From: Brevibacillus_C sp046036945
GTDB lineage: Bacteria > Bacillota > Bacilli > Brevibacillales > Brevibacillaceae
Assembly: GCF_046036945.1 (NCBI RefSeq)
Contig: NZ_JBJQOQ010000021.1
Span: forward strand, 1-64,000
DNA length: 64,000 nt
Direction: 5' to 3'
Position 1 is the stretch's first letter. Every line of letters begins with the position of its first letter. The position numbers and the translations under genes are program-made. Of the stretch, positions 58,664 through 64,000 are shown one piece after another. The notes under the pieces were generated by a model, which was not told the origin of the DNA, did no database searches, and saw only the letters and a list, made by a program, of their open reading frames with translations.

Positions 58664-59185
58664 CTAGTTTCCCCGCAAATCTTCCAGATTGATTCCTTGT
58701 TCAACCGCAAATTGAAAATCCTCCACATCGTAGAACTGCAGCGCAACGTTGTGTTCGATCATGCGATCCTGCCATTCAATCTGATCGGTAAGCAGCGGAA
58801 CCTGCAAACGGATGGCAGAGAGCATCAACTGGGTTTCGATCGGGTCGAAAGCCTCGCCCCACATCTCATTGTCTTCTGCCTTGATTACCGTGAGATGAAC
58901 CATTTCCTGGAAGGGAATGGTGATGGTCGACCAGGGGGCAACCAGCGCTTTTTCCATCTGTTTGCGGGTAAACGGTTCATCGAAGTACTTGATCATCGTA
59001 TCCATCACTTCGCGCACATGCCTGTCGTCTTCGGGATTGAGCATAATCGGTTCAGGACTGTGGCGAATTTCTTCCAATTCATAGATCGTCGAAGAAGGGA
59101 TGATGTACTCGACCGGATGATCCGGAGACATCAGCTCGCCGTAAATGGCTAGCATCACGGCTTCTAAGACGAATTGCTTCCTCAC
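58664..59185 (-). CDS. Conserved hypothetical protein
   Basis: 173 residues, soluble and acidic, with no known motif. Characteristic stretches: LMSPDHPVEYIIPSSTIYELEE, FDEPFTRKQMEKALVAPWSTI and VPLLTDQIEWQDRMIEHNVALQFYDVEDFQF. The GTG start follows GGGAGGAGGG at 7 nt. The gene is a single unit with its own terminator, and lies divergent from the manganese riboswitch. No function is proposed. Confidence 0.72.
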   Translation of the reverse strand: MRKQFVLEAVMLAIYGELMSPDHPVEYIIPSSTIYELEEIRHSPEPIMLNPEDDRHVREVMDTMIKYFDEPFTRKQMEKALVAPWSTITIPFQEMVHLTVIKAEDNEMWGEAFDPIETQLMLSAIRLQVPLLTDQIEWQDRMIEHNVALQFYDVEDFQFAVEQGINLEDLRGN

Positions 59186-59225
59186 ATGACAACCCTCCTC
59201 CCTTCCATCATACTCAAATCAGCTG

Positions 59226-59254
59226 TTGACAACAACCCCGGATAACGTTAGGAT
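59226..59254 (+). promoter_or_regulatory. SigA promoter of the riboswitch-terC transcript
   Basis: TTGACA (59226-59231), 17-bp spacer and TAGGAT (59249-59254), directly before the riboswitch. Confidence 0.65.
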
Positions 59255-59265
59255 TATAGTTGTTA

Positions 59266-59403
59266 CACAAAGGGGAGTAGCTTTTACAGCAAAGTCGTCA
59301 ATACAGGACTACACTTCGTCCTCGGCTTTGTTGGCAACGATGAACGACGTTGTTAGCAAGACCTTTGCCTATGTACCACACATAGGTGAGGGTCTTTTTT
59401 ATT
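59266..59403 (+). ncRNA. yybP-ykoY manganese riboswitch with terminator
   Basis: The conserved motif AAAGGGGAGTAGC opens the element; the other half carries GTTGGCAAC-like sequence and AAGACCTTTGCC. The last part can form a terminator: AGACCTTTGCCTATGT (59360-59375) pairs with ACATAGGTGAGGGTCT and is followed by TTTTTTA. High Mn(II) stabilises the aptamer and turns the terC gene on; that is known for the family. 70 nt separate it from the TTG start. Confidence 0.95.
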
Positions 59404-59473
59404 TGACTTCTCACCTGTTAGGAAACAAGCCGGTTGAAGTGTTCGGCGGGAAAACAGAGGGGAGTTGGAGAAA

Positions 59474-60196
59474 TTGCTAGAGACAACGTTTTTGGGATCG
59501 CTTTTGCTCATCATCGCAATCGACATCATCCTGGGAGGGGACAATGCTGTCGTAATTGCGATGGCAAGCCGCAAACTGCCAGCAGAGCAAAAGAAAAAAG
59601 CCGTTATTTGGGGAACTTGCATCGCAGTAGTGATACGCGTGCTGGCGACGATCGCGGCCGCCCTGCTTTTGAAGATACCGTTTTTGTACCTGATCGGCGG
59701 ACTCTTGCTGGCCTGGATCGCTTTCAAGCTGCTGCTTGAGGACGACGATGAAAAAGAGGTCGAAGCCGGCGACAGCTTGCTGCAGGCAATCAAGACGATC
59801 GTATTCGCAGACATTTTGATGGGTCTGGACAACGTGCTTGCGATCGCCGGAGCCGCCAAAGGCGAGATCTCGCTGATCGTCATTGGATTGCTCATCAGCA
59901 TCCCCGTTATGGTTTGGGGGAGCAGCCTGATCCTCAAGGCGATGGAGCGCTTTCCCTGGATCGTCTACGTAGGCTCGGGCATCCTCGCCTGGACAGCAGC
60001 CAGAATGATCACCCACGAACATGCCGTCGCGCAGTTCCTGCCTACGCCCATCCTTCTCTACGGCTTCGAACTGCTGATCGTCATCGGAATCATCGCGGCC
60101 GGTTTCTGGAAGAGAAACCGGACCGAGCAAAACAGAAAGAAGCGGGAACTCGAGCAAAAAGAACTGGTAGCAGACGATATCGCCGCCGGTTCGTAA
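59474..60196 (+). CDS. TerC/YkoY-family integral membrane protein, manganese exporter
   Basis: 240 residues, about seven membrane segments. Motifs: IIAIDIILGGDNAVVIAMA and FADILMGLDNVLAIAGAA, like the paralogue at 4188. The C-terminal tail is highly charged (WKRNRTEQNRKKRELEQKE). TTG at 59474 has AGGGGAG 9 nt upstream; TTG at 59465 directly abuts the same site. The Mn(II) riboswitch in front identifies it as a manganese-responsive exporter (YkoY/MeeY type). Confidence 0.92.
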   Translation: MLETTFLGSLLLIIAIDIILGGDNAVVIAMASRKLPAEQKKKAVIWGTCIAVVIRVLATIAAALLLKIPFLYLIGGLLLAWIAFKLLLEDDDEKEVEAGDSLLQAIKTIVFADILMGLDNVLAIAGAAKGEISLIVIGLLISIPVMVWGSSLILKAMERFPWIVYVGSGILAWTAARMITHEHAVAQFLPTPILLYGFELLIVIGIIAAGFWKRNRTEQNRKKRELEQKELVADDIAAGS

Positions 60197-60241
60197 GGAA
60201 GCTCTGAGGCACCTCTTAGGTCTTCATCATCAAAAGCCCGA

Positions 60242-60450
60242 TCGGCAGAGAAAAATGGAGCGAGCGAAGGCCTTGGCAGCGCCCGCCCAGTCGAAACGGA
60301 AAAAAACGGCACACGCTTGTCGACCAAATGCTACGTTGAGCTGCCCACAGTCATTTTTGGTCGACGTGCCGTTTTTTGGAGTGTAGACGGACAGTACAAG
60401 CTTCCAGTTGGAGCGCCACGAACTGAGCGAGCCCATTTTTCTCGGCCGCC
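60242..60450. repeat. Noncoding region forming a large imperfect palindrome
   Basis: The 319 bp between terC and the RacA-like gene contain no gene. Outer arms GAGAAAAATGG (about 60247) and CCATTTTTCTC (about 60433), with further partial matches (GAGCGAGC against GCGAGC-like), surround an inner hairpin with arms AAACGGCAC/GTGCCGTTT and GTCGACCAAA/TTTGGTCGAC. The centres nearly coincide. It may be an extended terminator or a degenerate palindromic mobile repeat. Confidence 0.5.
60300..60377 (+). terminator. Terminator-like hairpin behind terC
   Basis: AAAACGGCAC and GTCGACCAAA in the left arm pair with TTTGGTCGAC and GTGCCGTTTT in the right arm around a 24-nt loop; the left arm has an ACGCTT bulge. 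T runs occur on both sides. Confidence 0.7.
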
Positions 60451-60476
60451 ACGGCAAATGTTCACAGTAGCAAAAG

Positions 60477-60501
60477 AACGCGGGGGAAATCACCCCGCGT
60501 T
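60477..60501 (-). terminator. Terminator of the RacA-like gene
   Basis: AACGCGGGG/CCCCGCGTT around GAAATCA. On the minus strand it is followed by CTTTTG, on the plus strand by TTCTTT. It lies 14 nt after the stop codon of the minus-strand gene. Confidence 0.8.
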
Positions 60502-60514
60502 TTCTTTATAAGCT

Positions 60515-61144
60515 CTATTCAACATAAAGCCGCTGCTCCCGGCTAAACCAACGAAGAGGGTTAAACCGCCACCGCGATTGATAGCGATTTTGCCGTTCCT
60601 TGCGACGGGTCATCCGCTGATGCATCAAATCCATCTCAAAGGTCACGCGCCGAATTTCCAGCCGAAGCGACTCCTGCATTTCTTCGATATCGGCGATCTT
60701 TTCCAGGATGGCTGCCTGTGCGCTCTGCATGGAAGAGAGGTGAGTCAGCTCCTGCTGAAAGTGGAAGAGCGTCTCTTGAACGGTTTGTTCTACTTCATGC
60801 AGACTTGCGATCGTCCGCTGCTGCACATCGAGGGCCAGCGAATCCGCTTCCTTTTTCAGCTCATCCTCTTCTGCTGCAGACAGCTCGTCCAGGCGGATCA
60901 GTCCTTCCTCTACCATCTGCCGCTGGATATCGCGGAGGGAGGCATTTCCCGCATCTTTCCGCTTCTTTACTTCGGTCAGCAGCATAACGCCGTGTTCACT
61001 GATCAAGTAGTGGCCTTGCGCATTTTTTTGCCGCTCATTTACCGGGACAAACATCTCCAGCCAGTTGCGCAGTGTTCGGACGTGAAGATCGAGCCGATCT
61101 GCCACTTCTTTTGATGCCAACCACACTTGTACATTGAGACTCAT
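60515..61144 (-). CDS. MerR-type HTH protein with coiled coil, RacA-like
   Basis: 209 residues. An N-terminal MerR-like helix-turn-helix (VWLASKEVADRLDLHVRTLRNWLEMFVPV) is followed by a long coiled coil (about 70-180) and a basic, aromatic tail (RWRFNPLRWFSREQ) that could bind membrane. This layout recalls RacA, which anchors the chromosome to the pole at sporulation, but identity is not certain; a DUF3967-like or other MerR family is possible. Two near starts (61150 and 61144); the second has GGGGTG 7 nt upstream. A TATAAT on the minus strand near 61190 may be its -10 box. Confidence 0.6.
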   Translation of the reverse strand: MSLNVQVWLASKEVADRLDLHVRTLRNWLEMFVPVNERQKNAQGHYLISEHGVMLLTEVKKRKDAGNASLRDIQRQMVEEGLIRLDELSAAEEDELKKEADSLALDVQQRTIASLHEVEQTVQETLFHFQQELTHLSSMQSAQAAILEKIADIEEMQESLRLEIRRVTFEMDLMHQRMTRRKERQNRYQSRWRFNPLRWFSREQRLYVE

Positions 61145-61219
61145 CGTCATGCACCCCTTTACCAGCCGATTCCGGTTCGTTTGTGCCCTATTATAGCACC
61201 TATTTTTCCGGGAAAAAGC

Positions 61220-61394
61220 AAATCGACAAAGGTTCTAAAAACTAGTGGGATTTCGGCGAATTGGGACAGTTTGTCGATTTTTTGCACAGCAAGCCGGACA
61301 GGGCTTTCTCCCCGCTAACCGGGCGAAACAGGCAGGCTGCCAGGCATTTTTGTCCGGCCGGCGTCGTAGATTGTAAGAAAGAAAGCTGTCCCAA
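61220..61394 (+). promoter_or_regulatory. Structured leader of the ZIP transporter gene, candidate attenuator or riboswitch
   Basis: AAATCGACAAA (61220-61230) pairs perfectly with TTTGTCGATTT (61270-61280) and is followed by TTT, forming a terminator with a long loop. In its loop lies TTGGGACAG (61261-61269), which pairs perfectly with CTGTCCCAA (61386-61394). Within that second helix, GCCGGACA (61293-61300) pairs with TGTCCGGC (61351-61358), enclosing further small hairpins. The second helix ends 16 nt before the ribosome binding site. The nested design suggests metal- or ligand-controlled expression; the class of RNA is unknown to me. Confidence 0.5.
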
Positions 61395-61425
61395 CCGATG
61401 GGAGATGCGGAAAGAGGGCGTAGCG

Positions 61426-62148
61426 GTGGTACTACATTGGCAGATTCCTGTCTCAGTGATTGTGGCGGCAGCTTCCATGGCGAGTGCGCTAGGCGGGCTG
61501 CTGCTGTTTTTCCGCAAGTCTTGGTCGGAAGATTCCCTGTACGCGATGGTCAGCATCGGCGGGGGCTTGCTGTTGGCCCTGACCGTACTGGATCTGCTGC
61601 CGCAAAGCCTGGCGGGAGGCAAGCATTTGCTGCCGTTTGTCCTGGTCGGGTTCGGTCTGTTGTTCGCAGTGGAGACGGCCCAAAGGCAGGTGAGCGGCTG
61701 GCAGGGGAGCGCGTACGGCGTGCTGCTGGGCTTTGTCATACACTCCTTCGTCGAGGGGCTGTCCCTGATGGCCGGTCTGCAGGCAAATCAGCAGCTTCAG
61801 TTGACGTTCCTGGGAAGCTTCATTTTACATAAAATACCAGATGGTATTACGGTGGGCGCCTTCATCCTGCAGGCGACCAGAAGCCGCTTGGCTGCCTTGA
61901 CGGGAGCGGCTGTTCCGGGGATTGCGATGCTGCTTGGCGTCTGGGCCATGGCGGCGGCCCATGAACTGATCCCGCAAAGCTGGACGCGTGGGGCAATGGC
62001 GATGGCGACGGGGGTGTTCCTCTACATTTCCGCCAGTCACCTCGTCCCGTACATCCAACGATCCGGACGTCCGCAGATGGGCTTGTACTTTTTTGGCACG
62101 ATCCTGTTCTACTTCTCCCTCCACCTGTATTTTGACACGCATGCATAG
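61426..62148 (+). CDS. ZIP-family divalent metal transporter
   Basis: 240 residues with about eight membrane segments. The ZIP metal motifs are HSFVEGLSL (TM4), LHKIPDGITVG (TM5) and AAHELIP later. Members move Zn2+, Fe2+ or Mn2+ into the cytosol. GTG 61426 was chosen because AAAGAGGG lies 7 nt upstream; ATG 61405 is possible, while the long frame from 61261 covers the structured leader. Divergent from the RacA-like gene. Confidence 0.85.
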   Translation: MVLHWQIPVSVIVAAASMASALGGLLLFFRKSWSEDSLYAMVSIGGGLLLALTVLDLLPQSLAGGKHLLPFVLVGFGLLFAVETAQRQVSGWQGSAYGVLLGFVIHSFVEGLSLMAGLQANQQLQLTFLGSFILHKIPDGITVGAFILQATRSRLAALTGAAVPGIAMLLGVWAMAAAHELIPQSWTRGAMAMATGVFLYISASHLVPYIQRSGRPQMGLYFFGTILFYFSLHLYFDTHA

Positions 62149-62205
62149 ATTTCCCCGTTTTTTTCCACGCTAAAAACCAGACAAAGGAAAGAGGAGGGAG
62201 CAGAC

Positions 62206-62364
62206 TTGAACCGAAAACGCGAACCATTTCCGGGCCGACAGCAGGCAGAGCTGCCTGCCGAGGGAACTGCGCTCAACCCGGTCGAATCCAGTTGGGTCTT
62301 TGACGCGAATGCTTCAGTCGCACCCCCGGATGAGCTTGACCGGGCCATGCAGCAGGGGGAGTGA
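62206..62364 (+). CDS. Small hypothetical protein
   Basis: 52 residues starting NRKREPFPGRQQAELPAEG after the TTG start codon and ending PPDELDRAMQQGE. The start has a strong GAGGAGGGAG site at 6-7 nt, and the frame uses GC-rich third positions like its neighbours. Polar, Pro/Ala/Glu-rich, likely disordered. No family recognised. It follows the ZIP gene by 57 nt. Confidence 0.5.
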   Translation: MNRKREPFPGRQQAELPAEGTALNPVESSWVFDANASVAPPDELDRAMQQGE

Positions 62365-62477
62365 TTCCCCGATGGAGCGGTCGGCTTCTTTTCCGTTTTT
62401 TCCCCGTGCTTTCTCTCGTAAGATGTCCCGAGATGGTATATAATGGCGGGGGAGACTAGGAAAAGGAGCGGATGTGG

Positions 62478-63254
62478 ATGAATCAGATGTTGAAGGGCAA
62501 GAATATCGTGATTATGGGCGTGGCAAATCATCGCAGTATTGCCTGGGGAATTGCCCAGTCGCTGTCCCAGGCAGGGGCGAATTTAATCTTTACCTATCAG
62601 GGGGATCGCCTGCGCGAAAATGTGGCGAAGCTGGCTGATACGCTGGACCAGCCGGAACAAATCCTCGTTCCTTGCGACGTGACCAGCGACGAGGAAGTGG
62701 CGAAAGCATTTTCCCAGATCAAGGAAAAGGTGGGGGTGATCCACGGATTGGCCCACTGCATTGCCTTCGCGAAGACGGAGGAGCTGGAAGGCGAGTTTGT
62801 GGCCACGTCCCGCGACGGCTATGCGCTTGCGCAGGACATCAGCGCTTATTCGCTGGTCGCGGTGGCACGGGAAGCTCGCGGGCTGATGACGGAGGGCGGA
62901 AGCATCGTCACGATGACGTATTTGGGCGGAGAGCGCGTGATTCCCAACTACAATGTGATGGGCGTGGCCAAAGCGGCGCTCGATGCGAGTGTACGTTATC
63001 TGGCTCATGACCTGGGCAAGGAGAATATCCGCATCAACGCGATTTCGGCCGGCCCCATCCGCACCTTGGCGGCCAAAGGGATCCGCAACTTCAATGCCGT
63101 ACTGAAGGAGATTGAAGAAAAAGCGCCGCTTCGCCGCACGATCGACCAATCCGAGGTGGGCGATACGGCTCTCTTCCTGTTTTCCCACCTCTCCCGCGGC
63201 ATCACCGGCGAAGTGATCCACGTAGACGCGGGATACAACATCATGGGATTTTAG
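62478..63254 (+). CDS. fabI: Enoyl-[acyl-carrier-protein] reductase FabI
   Basis: 258 residues. NAD-binding GVANHRSIAWGIAQSL at the N-terminus, LAHCIAFAK in the middle, and the catalytic Tyr-x6-Lys as YNVMGVAKAALDA; GPIRTLAAKGI forms the substrate loop. It carries out the last reduction of fatty acid elongation and is the triclosan target. ATG 62478 with AAAGGAG at 9 nt; ATG 62472 two codons upstream is less well placed. An extended -10 (TGGTATATAAT) lies near 62435. Confidence 0.96.
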   Translation: MNQMLKGKNIVIMGVANHRSIAWGIAQSLSQAGANLIFTYQGDRLRENVAKLADTLDQPEQILVPCDVTSDEEVAKAFSQIKEKVGVIHGLAHCIAFAKTEELEGEFVATSRDGYALAQDISAYSLVAVAREARGLMTEGGSIVTMTYLGGERVIPNYNVMGVAKAALDASVRYLAHDLGKENIRINAISAGPIRTLAAKGIRNFNAVLKEIEEKAPLRRTIDQSEVGDTALFLFSHLSRGITGEVIHVDAGYNIMGF

Positions 63255-63272
63255 TATCCTGCTAATGAATAA

Positions 63273-63326
63273 AAGGCCTCCTCTTCCGTCAGACTAGACA
63301 AAAACGGAAGAAAGGGGGCCTTTTTG
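63273..63326 (+). terminator. Intrinsic terminator of fabI
   Basis: AAAAGGCC and CTTCCGT in the left arm pair with ACGGAAG and GGCCTTTT in the right arm, with bulges; followed by TTG. Confidence 0.85.
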
Positions 63327-63485
63327 ATGTTTCCGCTCATCTTTTCGGTCGAAGATCTGATGTTCTACTCCCGGCGTCCGGACCTCTGGATCGGCCAGCC
63401 CTCGGCCGCTATCGACGACGTCAGCCAGGATGCGTCCGATGGACAGGCTATCTCGGCGGATTCTCCCGGCTCATCTCCGCGATAA
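63327..63485 (+). CDS. Possible small protein overlapping the end of the helicase gene
   Basis: 52-codon frame starting ATG with AAAGGGGG 7 nt upstream (MFPLIFSVEDLMFYSRRPDLW). The ribosome binding site, however, is part of the fabI terminator, and the last 38 bp overlap the convergent UvrD-type gene. Composition is compatible with coding but nothing recognisable. Confidence 0.2.
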   Translation: MFPLIFSVEDLMFYSRRPDLWIGQPSAAIDDVSQDASDGQAISADSPGSSPR

Positions 63486-64000
63486 ACCGGGAGACCCTCG
63501 CCTTTCGGCCAAAGCGTTCCTGCGGCACGCCGATGTACAGCTTGTGACGCGCGCGCGTTATCGCTACGTACATCAGGCGGCGCTCTTCTTCGACAGACTG
63601 CCGGTTGCCCCGGCGAAGCTGCTCCATCGCGTACTCGTGGGGCAGCACCCCTTCAACCAAGTCCACGATAAAGACGAGATCAAATTCCAGGCCCTTCGCC
63701 CGATGGATGCTCATCAGCTGCACTCCCTCACCGCTGCCATGCATGTCGCGAAAGGCCTGCTTCTCGCTCTCCAACAAGGCTGCTGTATGATCGAGAAAGT
63801 CCCGCAGGGTAAGGTGGCGCCTGGCAGCGACCAGCAATGCCCGCAAATCGTCAACAGCCCGCTCCTCGTCGGCATTTCCCCGGCTGCTTGCCCGTTTTTT
63901 GACGTAATCCCGCAATTTCAAATCCTCATAGATCAATTCAAGTGCTTGCACAGGGGTGCACGGGCCAAGCTGCGCCAGGACGTTGGCCACCTTTTCCAAA
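63448..64000 (-). CDS. UvrD/PcrA/Rep-type DNA helicase, C-terminal part
   Basis: Only the last 184 residues lie in the window; the gene continues beyond base 64000. Superfamily 1 motifs V and VI are present: VQLMSIHRAKGLEFDLVFIVDLVEGVLPH and EEERRLMYVAITRARHKLYI. The product translocates 3' to 5' on single-stranded DNA in repair or replication restart. Which member of the family it is cannot be told from this part. Confidence 0.9.
   Translation of the reverse strand, partial: LEKVANVLAQLGPCTPVQALELIYEDLKLRDYVKKRASSRGNADEERAVDDLRALLVAARRHLTLRDFLDHTAALLESEKQAFRDMHGSGEGVQLMSIHRAKGLEFDLVFIVDLVEGVLPHEYAMEQLRRGNRQSVEEERRLMYVAITRARHKLYIGVPQERFGRKARVSRFIAEMSRENPPR

Overview
The window looks like chromosomal DNA of an aerobic, endospore-forming Bacillales bacterium of moderately high G+C, most like the Brevibacillus/Paenibacillaceae group. 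The evidence is the spore genes (cotJABC, two alpha/beta SASPs, a gerW homologue), Gram-positive ribosome binding sites with many GTG and TTG starts, intrinsic terminators, an FMN and a manganese riboswitch, and LCP, Amj, YtnP and YhaM homologues. Genus is an inference. One 85-base assembly gap (23824-23908) is present.

Layout. 1-880 is the end of a tRNA array (Leu-CAG partial, Gly-GCC, Arg-ACG, Pro-TGG, Leu-TAA, Gly-TCC). The tail of tRNA-Gly(GCC) is repeated at an exact 150-bp period. 918-1408 is a decayed IS200-type element. 1600-8742 holds cotJABC, an orphan histidine kinase, a TerC-type metal exporter, a YkoP/glycosyltransferase pair, two alpha/beta SASPs, a five-repeat protein that resembles gamma-type SASP, and a DUF2953 protein. 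8767-12626 is the riboflavin operon (FMN riboswitch, ribD-ribE-ribBA-ribH). 12712-25784 is housekeeping: gerW, pyc, amj, tpx, map, an RluD-type pseudouridine synthase, nadE and several small or membrane proteins. 25812-34889 holds yhaM, a three-gene cluster of unknown function ending in a SEC-C protein, an Fsr-type MFS exporter with a nitrilase, a divergent GNAT and an LCP enzyme. 35035-44320 holds small membrane proteins, an enoyl-CoA hydratase relic, cls, an SPFH/RHH pair behind a phased operator, ytnP, an MFS exporter, an SGNH hydrolase and an ABC exporter. 44328-49582 holds an ECF sigma/anti-sigma pair downstream of an XPB helicase, and a CNNM-type protein. 49685-64000 holds a TerB-like protein, a subtilase, surE, thpR, an amino-acid binding lipoprotein, mocR-azlC-azlD, a second TerC with a manganese riboswitch, a RacA-like protein, a ZIP transporter behind a structured leader, fabI and the 3' end of a UvrD-type helicase gene.

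How the genes fit together. Most of the window is ordinary core genome in short operons separated by intrinsic terminators. Regulation that can be read directly includes the FMN riboswitch over rib, the yybP-ykoY riboswitch over the second terC, an ECF-type promoter (TGAAAC-16-CGTC) in front of the sigma/anti-sigma pair, and three GATATCA boxes at 11-bp spacing over the SPFH/RHH promoter. The items most worth a second look are the SASP-like repeat protein (7281-8024), the structured leader of the ZIP gene (61220-61394), the SPFH/RHH operator, the split GNAT/nitrilase pair and the tRNA-Gly tail repeats.
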